The notes under the pieces were generated by a model. It was not told the DNA's origin. It worked only from the letters and a program-made list of their open reading frames with translations, and ran no database searches. The translations under genes were made by a program, and so were the position numbers. A stretch of DNA of 54,230 nucleotides from Penium margaritaceum (taxonomy: Eukaryota > Streptophyta > Zygnematophyceae > Desmidiales > Peniaceae). Positions 11,368 through 25,326 of this stretch are shown here, in pieces. The stretch covers positions 250,312 to 304,541 of the forward strand of contig SZWC01000083.1 of the NCBI GenBank assembly GCA_023375785.1, written 5' to 3'. Position 1 is the stretch's first letter. Every line of letters starts with the position of its first letter.

Positions 11368-13149
11368 GTGGAGGAGAAAGAGCCAATGAAAAATCAGGCA
11401 CAATCAAGACCTCTCAAGCGGACGACGACCTTGTCCTCGAACTTCCACCATGAGACAATAAATGGTGCAAGGGCACGCTCGCACCTCACGATGCAAGTCT
11501 CACTCCTTAAGCTACATGCTTAACATCAACAGGTCACGCATTAGCAACTAGGGAAATAGCACAACAGTTGAACCAATTGACAAAGTGAAGAGAAGTGTGA
11601 GGTCTTGGAACTACCTCAAATGAGTTCGTCACCATCACGAGCTACATGGCTAAGCTCTTTTGTCATGGGGATCGAAGCTTTAAGCCAAGCAAGTCTACGC
11701 TGCCTTTTTTAAGGTGGAAGCAACAACCAGTAGCAACAATAGCAATTGCAAAGGTAAAATTATGGAAGATTCCCCATGTCTACTACAACTAAACTAGTGG
11801 TTTAAAACATAGGGCCAAAATGCACAATGTGTTTTGGAAGCTCTTAAAACAAAATTCAAGGTTACCTCTCCCCTAAAGAGATCAGAGGGCGAGTTTACTT
11901 CTCACCCCATTCGACCCTCCTTCATCAGCAATCGATGGAGTAGAAAAGGAGTGGCAACAAATGGAGAAGAAACGAGCAATAGAAGCAAGCATGTTGTATA
12001 ATCCTTGTTATAATAGCGCTCATCACTTTTGTCAGAAAATGAAGCGACTACCTGCTCCGTTAATCTTTGCGAGCTTGTGGGAGCCAAGTACAAACTGCAA
12101 GCTTAAAGAAGTGCATAAAAAATAAATAAAGAAATATGGGGCATGAACAAGTCGAGTACTGGTGCATAAGATGCATGACCAAAATAACACAATAGGAAAA
12201 AAACATAGGAGAAAATGGAAGGCTCGTTACAGCAAGAAAAGTAAGGGTTGAGGAGGGGACCGCCGAGTGAGGGGAGGGGTGACATCCATGTTGGATACCG
12301 CACGCGTTTGGTGCGATGGCGAGCTCAGCAAAGAGAATGCTGCAAGAGCAGCCTCAGTCGTGACAAGGCCTTATCGCGATAGTAGGATAGCGCAAGGCCC
12401 CTTGCCGCAATGGTAGGGGGATAACCAACAAAAAATAAAAAGGTTGGAGCACAGGCATCGGCCTAAGAGTGGTCGTTGCTGGTGGGGGGAGCAAGAGTGC
12501 GAGTAACAAGCTCCACTAGATGCAACCAACAGGCTATGAGAAAGAATAACAACTATTTGCTTACAATAGACAGAAATAGCAGGCCCAAACAAGGAAACCC
12601 ACCAAACCATCGGCAAAGGGATAAGAAAGAGGGCATAAAGTCGACCCATGCGAGTCGTTATGGCAAGCGCAAAAGCCACGACGCAACAGTGCCAAGAATT
12701 GCTCAAACAAGCCCCAAGAATAATGTTTCTAGCTCCAATCATGCCATAGACATCTAGGAAATCCTAGAAAACAAGGTTTAGTTAATCGTGCCCATTTAAT
12801 GCACGGCATATTTGGTGAATTGGGTGTGTAGAATTAAGTAATTTCCAATAAATTATCTCAAAAGATAGTCATCTTCTGTTTACATGGAAAGTTATAAACA
12901 CAATACTTGTGCCTTGGCACTTAGATGCCATAATTTAACAGAATAATAATAAATAAGGCATGTACTGTGAAAACTTTAATAGGTGTACATTCTTCTTAAA
13001 AAATTCAACAAACTCTTTTGTAAAGCCGATGTGAAATTTCATATTCAAGGGCTTCAAATGGGAAAAAAACCTTCTTGTTGACCATAGTCCCGCACAAAAT
13101 CAATTGTCCTTTTTCCAAAAAAAACAGCAAAACTTTGCCGACAGGCCCC

Positions 13150-14340
13150 AACTTTTAAGTGCATTCGAGGAATGTGGATGGTGCGTATTTGGTACATCAA
13201 ATATTTATGTACATCACAATATCATGTACACCAATGCATATTTATGTGTCCATAACATGCACTATCCGAATAGAATTTACCATTTGGGAGGACAGCATAA
13301 GTTCTGGATGTCTCTCTCCCTAAGGGATAGAGTAAATTAGCAAAGTGTAGCTTATGTGTTTAGATTTGTTGTGGTGGAAAGAATAGCAAACACAGAAAAA
13401 TGTATTTACCTCATCGACAGCCGATATATGACGATCGAAAATCAAAGTTCAAGGACCTCGATCACCTACCAATAGGCAATGGTTTATGGTCAATGATCGA
13501 CTAAGAACGATCAAACATTGAAAATCATCAACAAATGGACGAAGTCAAAAGGTGAGGACATTAGTCTATAGAAGAGAAAAACAAAAAGTTGGAATCCCCC
13601 CCCAAATTATGGAATGTATTCAATTGTGTAGCAAGCACGTGTACTATACTAAAACTAAATCTATACACTAGTCAATCATGTATAATAAGATACATGTCCA
13701 TACAATATCACGTCTCAATGAGAAAAAAACCATATACATTATCCCAATACACTTCAACATTTTAATGGGGGCAACATGGGTATCGTATATCCCCCCTCTA
13801 AAATGGTAGAGTGTATTTGAGAAGTAGAGCTAAGAAGTGTGTTAGTTATATGCGATGGAAAGAAAAAAACAATCGTTCAAGGAACCATATGTGTGGTGAC
13901 CACAGAACGGTCACAACAAATAATAGTCAAAAGGTGAGGAAATTCTACTACAGAACTATCATAAAAAAAATTTAGGATCTCCCCATACTGAAGAATGTAT
14001 TGGGAAAGTGTATGTAGTGTGTGAATTGTACATGAAATAGTTCTTTACGCTAGTGTATCATGTACACTAGTGCACACGTCGGTACACTTTTACATGTTGA
14101 CGAGATACAAAGAGCACATACACTATCTCAATACACTATGTGTTTTGGTGGCGGGTAAGCATGGGGTCCGAAAGCCCCCCACCCCCCCAATGCTAGAGTG
14201 TATTAACAAAGTGTAGCTGGCCGATGTATCCTTTTGAAAAATGATGGAAAAAAAAGACACACTAATGTGTTGTGAGTTCACTCCAAAACCGAATATTATG
14301 ATTTCGAAGAACAAGGAACAACGATCAGCAAAGCAGAAGA
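13150..14340 (+). repeat. Three long tandem repeats of about 380-480 bp
   Basis: Equivalent landmarks recur: gaatgt(a/g) at 13170, 13612 and 13993, and agagt.(a)att.(g)..aagt.(t)agc at 13329, 13808 and 14195. Each unit contains a tract rich in catgta/tacact and ends with a C-rich patch. It lies in the interior of the decayed LTR element. Units are clearly diverged, so the duplication is old. Confidence 0.6.
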
Positions 14341-15690
14341 TTGTTTTTTAGTCATGTAAGTAGAAGGGAACGAGAATCCCCCATGCGATTGAAGGGAGCC
14401 TGGTCGAGCAAAAAAAAATAAACTCACAACCATGGGTGTCATTCCTTGGGTTTGATTGTGAGTTATAGCTTTGTGAGTGGGAGTTACAAGATTCGCCCCT
14501 ATAATAAAGGGTAACCAAATGGGCCCTGCGGAAGCAAGGCCCAAAAACAGCTTAGACGAGCAAAAACTGAAAATTAAAATGCCAAAATGAAACATCGGAT
14601 GAATTTTCGTTTCGCGAAACTCCAAGTCCAGAACTAGAAGTCATTATTCATTACAGAAGTAAAATTGTTGGGTTCTACGATCAAATGTACATCTTTGTCA
14701 AGAAAGTATACATGGAGTTGTGAAAAACTAAACATGCTTTCTCTAATAGTTAAAAATTTCCTTTGGAAACATTTAGTGAAATATTGTGTGTTGAAGCATA
14801 GAATTCCATTATTGTTTATATGAACATATATAGAAAATTAAGTTGTAAGATAAAGTGGTATCATTAAAGTTTCAAAATCATACATTAAACATGTATAGTG
14901 TATGAAGTCGTGTTTTAGGGGTGATCAACCATAGATGAGAAATTGTCTAAGAATGGACGTAGGGGTATGGTAGGTACCTTAGCCATGCAAAAAACAAGCT
15001 AACACACATAACCGTGGCTAATTTAAGTGGTGAAAGCAATGAAGAAGTGTCGTAGAAGCAAGTGGCTAAAGCGATGAGAGGAGTAGAAGGTTGTAGCATT
15101 AGGAGACTAAAGCTAGCGGTGAGCTACCATACTTGTCGGCCAGTTGTGGTTGTAGCAACATGGCGGTCCCAATCAGTGGCCCCCCTTACAAGCGTTGCAT
15201 CTAAGGAAGCTTCAGGAGCCATCCATTGCCAAGCACGTGCATGGGAGGCACAATGGCTTTGGTTGTGGGAGGTTGTGTTTGCATGAAGAAACGTTTGTGG
15301 TGAGTGGGAAGATGAACCACACATCACCACATTCAATTTCTTTTGTTTAAACCAAATTTCTCTAACCAAACAGCTACACAAAAAACATGAGAAAATTCAA
15401 ACGAGAATTTCCAAGACGATACTTGATCAATTCAAGTGGCATTTTTTCCAAAAAACAAACCCCAACAGTCGTAGCACACTTGACGGCAATCCAAAAGTCT
15501 TTTCTCACAACAAACATTTTTTCTTAGGCATCTTGAACCTCCGCCGATCACTTAAATCCTCACTCAAAGAAATAAGTGTCTCCTCATTCATGAACACACC
15601 TATCTCGTGGAAGTCTTGGGCTGAATGATAACTAAGCTGATGAAGGGCTTCAACTTGCGTAGTCATTTAAATATTCAAAGATTAAGGATA

Positions 15691-16978
15691 AAGGATTTTT
15701 ATCCATAAAAACCCAGGTGCATCTTGTCCAGGAATTTCCTCCTTTATAGACTAGATTAAGTTATAACATCCGAGTCCAAGGGGGAAAGGAGCCCGGTTCT
15801 TTGTGTGCTGCAAGCACAACTAGGTTGTGCATGCCTATTGACCTAGCTTGATCATCATTTGTGTAGTGGAAGCAAGCCTTGCTGAGTACTAGGCTAGGTG
15901 AAGTCAGAGTGCGGCTACATCTAACTAGGCAACCAAGACTACTCTGCATCAGCAATTGCATCTGCGTGACTCATCAACAATATGTATGTCCTAGAATTGG
16001 GATCGCTCAAGATGCATGACTTAGGAGCTGGGACCACTATGAAGTGATATCTTCTCAAGGGAGGAAGCTCCTTGCTCTATAGTGGGAAGAATCCTTCAGG
16101 AGGAAGCAAAGACACCATAGCGGCAAGTTTCCTCAAGGTACAAAGCAATAAGTCAATTTGTCAAGATCATAGTATAAAAACAAACTAGAATCAATCGTTG
16201 AATTAAGTCCAAAAACATCTCCAAACTCTAGTATAAACTCTAGCAACAACCCCAGTTACAAGACCTGAATACCTCTAGTTTGCATTTTGTAGCCAAGACA
16301 TCATTCAAAGCCTCTATAGACGCTCTTTTTCAAAAAACCATGTCAACCTGATAGCCTTTTACGAGCCCAAGTTTGTGTACGCCTAATTACCTGAAGGTCA
16401 AACTACATTAAACAGGTGGCCAAACTACGCCTGAGTGAAGAGAGCGCCCTTACTAGAGTCGCCTCTTTGGACATTGCTCATCTCTTAACTAGGAGATGTG
16501 TTTAGGCATTGAACCCAAAGTTAGTGTCTAGAATTAGCTTGACCTTACAATGCGAATATAGTTTGGACGCAAATTATAAGAGTTCCCCTCATTCAAATTT
16601 GTAAGCCAATCAGCACTCTACTAGTTTACTTAAGAGGGTCCTGAGTACTGTAGCGACCTAGGTAGTCGTGTACTGGCTACTAACATGAAGAGGAGGTTGT
16701 CGTAATGACATGGAGGCCAATTCACCTGAAATTGTGGTGACCGTGACAATACGCTTGCAACAAAAACCTTGACGCCTTATAAAGGTGGTGTGCCCTTGGA
16801 TGGGGCAGGTTGTGTCAGTGCATTGAGTTGATCTAAGATTTTTTCTTGGTTCCCTATACCATACTTCAACTTGATAGTCATTTCAAGTACAAGTTCAATT
16901 TCACTCTTCCGTTTTCACTTTCGAAAACAGGGTTAGCTTGCTGGGCACAATGATCAAGGACAGTAACAAAGATCCCTT
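15691..16978 (+). repeat. Right LTR of the decayed element
   Basis: Collinear partner of 7703-9103, about 110 bp shorter through several deletions. The LTR divergence is far larger than that of the three copia elements in the window, so this is the oldest insertion. Confidence 0.55.
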
Positions 16979-19900
16979 GCTAAATTCTAGCACGCGTTGA
17001 AAAAGACAAGTGAAGTTCTACACAAACTCCCCTTTTATTGCAAACAACGGAATGGTGGTTTTGTGACAAAACCGTTAGTTCAAAAATAACAATATGGGAC
17101 ATGTGATAAACAAGTGAACATAGCTACATAATTGTGAAACCACCTAGCCACATTAATTGACCGTCCACTTGAGGTGGCAAAGAAAGGGTACATCTTAAAA
17201 ACTAAGTTCATTCACTCTAATATGATTTTCAATATATTTTTTCAACTTCAAGTTGGTTGACACTATTTCTTTTATATTACTCAAAAAGTCTAAACCTTTG
17301 AAAAAACAAGCTAAAGACTTAATAAGCACCATGAACAAATTAACATGTCTCTTTAAGTGCACATTATTGAGTTTAAAAGCACTCTACCAGAAGCATACAT
17401 CATAGAATGAGGATCAAGTCATTTAATGAAGAGACTCTTACTATCCCTAAGAAAGTCCTTTTTTAACACATTTGAAGTTCCTTTGTAGGACTACATAAAG
17501 CATACGTCTTTCAAAATTCATGTTTTGTAAATATTTCACCTAAACAAATGTTCTCATGCCTCAAATGTTCCATCCATGTTTTCACATTTATATCCGAGCA
17601 AACTTGGAAGTAACAAAAATAAGATATACAATACTATAATGGTGAATGCTAAAATGTATCACAAAATGCTACATAAGTCTTACATAAACCAACAAATGCA
17701 TCAAAGCTTAACTAATAAAGTTTAACATTGAAGAGAAACTGATTATATGGAGTTCATATCCAATATCTATGCTTTTGAATAATTATTAATTCATGAAAAT
17801 TTCCATATACATATATAATTTAACACGTCCGTGTCAAGAAGGTCATTTCTATGACCCATTCGTGCATTTATGAGACTAAATATCTTCAACGTTCATCTAT
17901 GGTTCAATAAGGACAAAAAACATGTTGAGCCAGTTTCATAAATCTGTAACGTTATAGAAAATTTGTACCCGATTTCCCAAATGAACAAATGAATGTGTTT
18001 ATTTCTGAAATAAAACTCATTTAAATCATGAATTCAATTTTTTGAGACCATGAAATTCCTTATGTTCACTCCTTGAATAAAAAAATCCTTATGAAGTTTG
18101 ATTTTTCAAGGTGCAAAGAAAACATAATCATCAAGATTGCTATTTCTTCATATAATCTAATAACCCTTGTTTTCATTCGTTTTGGATTGCTTATTTATTA
18201 TTAGAATCATCATCCGTTATCAATACTTAATCTTGAGATTATTCATATATTATAATGCGTTTTTAGGAATCTCACATGCATGACGTAAATTTATATCTCT
18301 GATCCACAATGTATTCATATTTAACCCTCTCAAGCACCAAAAATGTTGAAAGTGACCCTAGAATTTATGTTATACAATTTTTTATTACTAGAATTGATTT
18401 TTTCTACAACCTAAAGGAATGTGTTTACCTTGATCCAACCTTTCTCACGTGACTAAAGTTTTAGTGGGAAAAGAAATATATTTGTCACAAGTAGATGTTA
18501 CTTACAAATTACATATGGATTATGTTTTTTCTCAAATCCATAGTCCATAATTTATGCAATACATAAAAAGGTATGTTTTCATAAATCAATACCTCATGTG
18601 TGTTTTCTATCTAGGTTACCAATGGTTAACAGGCAAGAAAAATAAAGTTTTCAAGTTTTAGTACACCTAAAGGTGTCTGAAAAAATTCAAAGTGTTAATC
18701 TTTGAGAAAAGATGTAATGAAAAGTTTTCATTCTACCCTCGTATCGGAAATTTAATAAATTCTAATCTTTTGAAAACATTTTCACTCATATCAAGGGATC
18801 CTTGAGCAAAACGTTGAATGGATCTATCAATCTTTGAGCCTTCTTCCGATTTGTGTGATTGAATTACATGTTTTACTTGAATAACAGTGGACACAAGCAT
18901 TATTTGATGTTCACAAAAATCAAGTGCATAGAATGCATTTACCAAACATAGCAAATATAAAAGAGCATCTCATTGGTTTTTTTTTAAACACTCATAAGAG
19001 CACGTAAGATATTTCCATGCAATGGAGCTATGTTCTTCTCACATTTACGAACAAAATATGAAAACTTTTACTTGTTAAAAATTATACTAAATACAAAAAT
19101 ATATGGTTCCTGTTATCATGATTCATTTGTTGAACGATGTATTTTTTTATCAATACTTTGAATACACTTGGAAGTATGATATTTATAACTTATTTAGGTT
19201 TATAAAAAAAACTATTGTTATAGAATTTTCTTGTGCTTTTTTGCATCAAAACTAGTGACCCTAATTACGAACGTTTTCTCTTCATACCTTGTGAAAATGA
19301 TATTATATAGTAAGAAACCATCACGTGCAACCCACCCCATACAACTTCTAATTGTTTGTATAGGAAAAACTATTACATGACATAAAATTAGAACAAAGTG
19401 AAACAACTTATGAAAGTAACAATGCCGAGGTTCCAAACTTTTAATTATTCACTATTCCTCTTATGGATAACTTTCCTCACTATGTCAGTTTAGATAAAGA
19501 AATGTTTCTTGAACTGCTTCTTTTCATTCTTTGTGGAACAAATTGAATAGCCAAAGAACGGGTTTTTTATGATCTAATAATTATAAAAATTACTTAATTA
19601 TCATTGCTTCTAGCTAAGTTTTCTATCTCATTTTCGCCACTAATACCTTTTAATTGATAATCCATTAGTAAATTATGGTCCATGTTCCTTTGCATAAAAA
19701 CAAATCCACTAAAATCATTATTGGTGAGATTATTTCCCTTTCATGTTTTATTCAACATGTTAATTTCCCATCTTGTTACAATCGTGCACCATTTTATCTT
19801 CCAAACTCCCTGACATATGATTTTCCATGTCATTTTCTTGTAACATGAACGTTTTTCTTACATACAAATCTATCATACCTAACTTATCGGATTGCATTCC

Positions 19901-20377
19901 AGCCTTGGCATGCATATGTGTTCAACTAAATGAGGGCATTTTTTTTGGTTTCATCATCAAAGTTCAATCATTTACTACGTTTGTCGTTATTTTCCATTAC
20001 GAGGAACATAGATCTTAACTATTATCATGCTTTGATATTACCAAGGTTTTCACATAGTGAGAGATTATGATACTCAAATATGATTATCCTCTTTGTGAAA
20101 CTTGACGAGAGCCTTGAGTTGGCTTAAATTTCTAGAGAATGACCAAAATGAGCTCAAGAATACTTGGGCATGTTCTGGGCATAGATTTCCTTCTCATTCA
20201 GACTGATCGTATCACCGTTCATAATGTTATAAACGTTGAACAATAGTGACAAGATCTCCACATACAATAATGTACACACTGATCTTTGACAATTTTTAAA
20301 CAAGTTAAATTAAATTACCCAAAGAGTTATTAGAACAACCTTTTACTCCATCAAGAGAAGAAACACCAGTGTGGTTC
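16979..20377. other. AT-rich DNA without recognised features
   Basis: Frames are short and of extreme composition. No gene, RNA gene or repeat was recognised. Confidence 0.45.
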
Positions 20378-20460
20378 ATTCAGTAAATTGCCACTCGTTT
20401 GCTTTATTCTTCTTATTTCTTATAAGAAGAACAAAGCGAACGAGTGGCAATTTACTGAAT
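20378..20460. repeat. 83-nt near-perfect hairpin (38-bp arms, 7-nt loop)
   Basis: Left arm 20378-20415 and right arm 20423-20460 match at 36 of 38 positions around the loop tttctta. In a plus-strand RNA one mismatch is a U-G wobble and the other an A-C. The size and shape fit a young inverted-duplication small-RNA precursor or a very short foldback transposon; no target duplication flanks it. Confidence 0.85.
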
Positions 20461-22860
20461 TTACAACCAACAATCTTATCACAAGTTAGGTTACACAAGT
20501 GTAACAACCCATAAAAACATTCTCCATGCATGGGGCATCTACACTCTTTAGCCACCACATAAACTAGTCCCTTATTTTATTCTTAGCTTATCAATCTTCA
20601 CATTTAGCATTAGGTTCTTGTTAATTTATATTTATTAGAAGAAATGGAATGATTTGAATCATGGTATGATCAACCGATTATCTTGAGTGAGACATATTCA
20701 CGTAAAGAATGTAGATCTAATGTTATTAGCACGGTCATTGCATACTATTTCAATTCTCTATTTCTATATAAAAAACCATTGTTTCATAAAATGCCCTATA
20801 GTTACGGTTGGAAACTCTTGACCAACAAAAAATCTAGTTTTATGTCATGCTACATTAAATCTATGTCTAACTCTGGAAATGATGTTAGAATAGTTTTATG
20901 TTATTTTGATGAAGGTGGCATTCAAACTTGATACCGTCCTTGAGTCATGATGTTAGAATAGTTTTATTTTACACTTTACAAAATTATTCAGTCGAAGTTT
21001 CTCATTAGCTTTATTTCATCACAATCGTATGCATAGGTTCCATTGATAAAACCTGTCATGTGCATTTGACCTCTTTCTTCATTTCCAATAAGCGTAGATA
21101 ATCCTAATAAGGGATGTAATTATTTGAGAGTTATCATTAATAATCATAATGTTCTCAATAAACTACCATTTCCACCTTCCAAGTAGTAAGGGTTTATCAC
21201 CCACGCCTCATGATTATATGGTAATTTCACCAAAATCCTATTCTTAAGAAATGTGGTTGTTTTTATGAACTATTCAATGACAGTTGTCTCATGATGTGAA
21301 CTTCATACAGAACTTCTTTATAAAATATACTCCCTCATGATTGAGAAAGCTCATTTTTTTTTTAAGGGGGTTGGTTTTATATATCTGTTTAGTGATTTCA
21401 TAAGTCACATTCATCATTTATTTCTTGGATGTTCAAAGAAAGGAAATAAGTGAGTTGTTTTGTTATGAATATTTAATTCATTTAGGATAGACGATCAAGT
21501 ACCATCATCAACTTCCTTATCAATTTCATTTTAAATTGTGTTTTTGAGGTTCGTATGGGATTTTTAGAAATAAGTTGAGGTTTTCATTGAGATCATTGAA
21601 GTTTGTTTGCATGATTTATTCTTGGAAAAATATGGGAATGAACCACGTGATTCACACATGTGTAATCATTTGAAATTTCATCCACTCGCTTTTAAAATCA
21701 TATTTTTTAAGATAATGTATATTTTGTATGGTTAAAGTTTTTCAGTTTATGCTATTTTGGATGAAAACAACTCACATTTAAAAAATTCATTCATTAGTTT
21801 TTTTATTGTCAATTCGGTGCCATGTGGCCCGTGTTGTATTCCATGGTGTGTGACCTGTTAGACGTGATGGCTTGAGGTTTGGCGACCCTTAAGTATCACG
21901 ATTTATTGCTTGGTCCAGCAAGGATTCCATCAAAATTGTCACATTGGTGTTAGAGCGTTGTGGTTCAAGTACGGTTTGTGGAGAACATGGGCGGTTCACT
22001 CCTAGTGTGGGAGTGTAGCACGTGGCTAGTACCATGTGGCTAGAGATTGGGATCCTAACCTATGGGTTGTTGGACTAAATGGCTTCAAGGTCAGAGACCA
22101 TCAAGAAACATTGTTTTGGGTAATTGGCCAAGTATTGTGTCTAATTCGTTAAAATTTGAGTAGGAAAGCTATAAGGGAGGGTTCTACCATGATAATTTCA
22201 TGGTGTACGTTCTATGTCAATTTTCCTTTGTCAAAGTGTGTCATCTTGGGAATCTAATGCCTTACTCGTGTATGAACAATCTTAACTAATTTCATTCCGT
22301 GCAGATTTTTATATCATTCACTTGATCTTTTGTTAACGTTTTTTGGGAGAACACCATGTTCTTCAGTTAACGTATGCATGTGGATGACATACATCTTTTT
22401 TTCAATGTGACATTCTTTTTATAAAATCCCGTCATTGAGCCATATGTTCTTGGATGTTGCATGTTGCACTATTTCTCTTACTATGTATTTCACACGTAGC
22501 ATTTTTTCACCCTTTCTCTTGTGTATTTGTTTCATCTATTACAAGAAGAGAAAGACGCTTGGAAAAGGTTGTTTAATTGGAAAAACCCCTTGGAACACGA
22601 GCAAAGCAAGTCTCTTTGGTGCAAAGTTGGCTAGCAATGTCAGTGGATAAAAACGTTGGTATGATTCATACAGTTAACAGTTTGGCTGGGTGGTGCATTA
22701 GGAGATTCGAAGAATCCTGCCTTGTTTATGATATCTTTGAATGACGTCTCGTGCCCTTATTACTCCTTCGAAGAATCCTGCCTTGTTTCAGTAAAAACTT
22801 GTCGGCTATATTTAGAAAAACCCTTGATGGCTTTTGCCTTATTTTATTGTTTGTTTGAAC
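20461..22860. other. AT-rich DNA with small direct repeats
   Basis: No gene was recognised. Minor features are a 19-bp direct repeat (gatgttagaatagttttat at 20881 and 20949) and a 22-bp direct repeat at 22706-22727 and 22767-22788 (both contain ttcgaagaatcctgcc). Confidence 0.45.
21945..21956 (+). other. Primer-binding-site-like sequence
   Basis: tggtgttagagc matches tggtatcagagc at 10 of 12 positions and follows attgtcaca, an LTR-end-like context. No paired LTR was found, so this may be the stub of another element or chance. Confidence 0.2.
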
Positions 22861-23243
22861 GCCTTTGCGCCGCCTCACCAAAGGTCAGGTCCTCACCTCG
22901 GCAGTACAGTGTGCATGGTCGTGCAGGCTGCGGAATGCATCATCGGTATATATGCGCATCGCCCCCTGTGGCGAAGAGGATCCATGAATCTCGGGAGATT
23001 CTCGGCCAAGTTGACACCAAGCTCCGGTAACCAAGGAGCGGCAATTGCCAGGCCATCAATTGAATGTTTTTTAACTGTGGCTGAGCTGGAAGGAAACTGA
23101 ATCCCACCAGCCCAAGACGACCATCCGATTCGATTAGGCTGCCTGAAGTCCTTGAAGCGAGCTCGCACAAATACAAGTTGGGATGCATGTCACCGGCTTG
23201 GAAGCCTTTTCCTCCCAAATCAGCATTCAAGGCGGGAGGAGGC

Positions 23244-23262
23244 GGGGGGGGGGGGGGGGGGG
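23244..23262 (+). repeat. Run of 19 G
   Basis: An uninterrupted homopolymer. Length may be unreliable in any assembly. Confidence 0.9.
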
Positions 23263-23662
23263 TACCAGACTTACACTAGCCCCTAATCTTTCCGAGTGGG
23301 CATTTCTGTTATTACACGAACAGCCCATCTCATAGCGAGACCGCGATATTCACTCCAACGGTCGAGGACAAACCGGCCAACTGCCCTCGCCCTCAGTGAA
23401 TCTTCCCGAAACTTCTGACAACTTCAACCACTCTCGCGAATCTACGACAGAGGTCTCACGACCTTTCGGTCGACTTCTCGACGCACCGAGACGAATCTGG
23501 ATTTATAATGATGCATCCGGCATCTTCGCCGTCGATTCTCGAAGTCCCCCGACTTCTCGACGGACCTTCTCGAATCTGACCACTCACGACGCGACTCTGC
23601 ACGCGTCGTTCGAAAATCAACCCAACGACCCCGACTATGCCCCATTCGTAACTCGACACTTG

Positions 23663-24529
<867 letters not shown>

Positions 24530-25131
24530 TTGGCCATGGAATTTTGGACCCCTTTCGTCAAAAGTCCTCTTTGTTTTGGTGTTTGTATGTGGTCGAATTG
24601 CCCGTTCACGTCCTCAGTGTCTCCCTACAACTTCGTTTTCAAATCTCCTAAGCCCGAATGTCGAGAGCGACCTCGGACCTCACAGCTTGCCTCGGCTTCC
24701 AGGTTCAGAGCAAGCGTCGCAGAATCCTTCGTTGCTAGCTTCGCAAGTCCCTGCGAAGCGCGCTGTGTGCCACGTGTGCAAACAGTCCCTTATGGCATGC
24801 ATGCAGACGTGGATATAATGAACTTCCTCGTGCAGTTTCTAAGAGACTGCAAGCGGAACGTGAACTGGTGCGTATTGACATAAGATTTTTGTAATTTTAA
24901 GAGTGTTTCGTCCATGAGAGTCTAATTATTTAGGTGCCTGAATCGTCGAAGGAAAATCATTATTTTAGTCGAATGAAAGGGGCACTACGGTACGCAGACC
25001 GCCCACTACCTTCGATGGACGGCTCGGGAGGCATCCCACACACTCAACGTGGTCCTTGGGGTGTGGACATACCCTTTCGGCCCAAACTAACATGCGATGA
25101 GGCCGAAGCTGCCTGGCGCCAACTGAACTAA
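24530..25131 (+). CDS. Doubtful two-exon hypothetical gene
   Basis: A frame from an ATG at 24530 can be joined to a frame ending at 25131. The join uses a possible 62-bp intron, donor gtattg at 24872 and acceptor tttag ending at 24933, which keeps phase. The second exon (PESSKENHYFSRM.. to ..AEAAWRQLN) has more protein-like composition than chance frames nearby. No family was recognised, the first exon is weak, and the gene would lie only 200 bp before E1. It may equally be a transposon remnant. Confidence 0.2.
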
Positions 25132-25326
25132 GTGGGACGCCATGTATGACTATGCACCACCCAGTCCGCACGCCATGTGTTGGATGCTGGGTATGTGGAC
25201 TCCAACTAGTCGTCCTTTGTATGACAAGAGTAATCTGCTTCCGTGGATGCAGATGCACCCCATGACCATGTCGAGTATGTAACCCCATGGTCTTCTTCAT
25301 TATTGCCATTTCTTATTGATGGCATA

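Larger units (their letters stand above)
7703..16978 (+). mobile_element. Heavily decayed LTR retrotransposon (or large non-coding derivative)
   Basis: Two direct repeats of about 1.3-1.4 kb, at 7703-9103 and 15691-16978, align along their length at roughly 70 percent by eye. They start at cccaggtgca-containing blocks and end at similar ...ccctt sequences. Directly after the left copy lies tagtatcaaagc (9104-9115), two G-to-A changes away from the plant initiator-tRNA primer site tggtatcagagc. A purine-rich stretch (attaaggataaagg) precedes the right copy. The 6.6-kb interior has no recognisable gag or pol, only short random frames and two tandem arrays. It could be an autonomous element decayed beyond recognition or a LARD-like non-coding element. 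A plain dispersed duplication is less likely given the primer-site position. No target duplication was found. Confidence 0.55.

Noticed and set aside
10979..11407. 142-codon minus-strand frame in the AT-rich block
   Set aside because: It runs across the 86-bp tandem repeat and shows no domain or conserved pattern.
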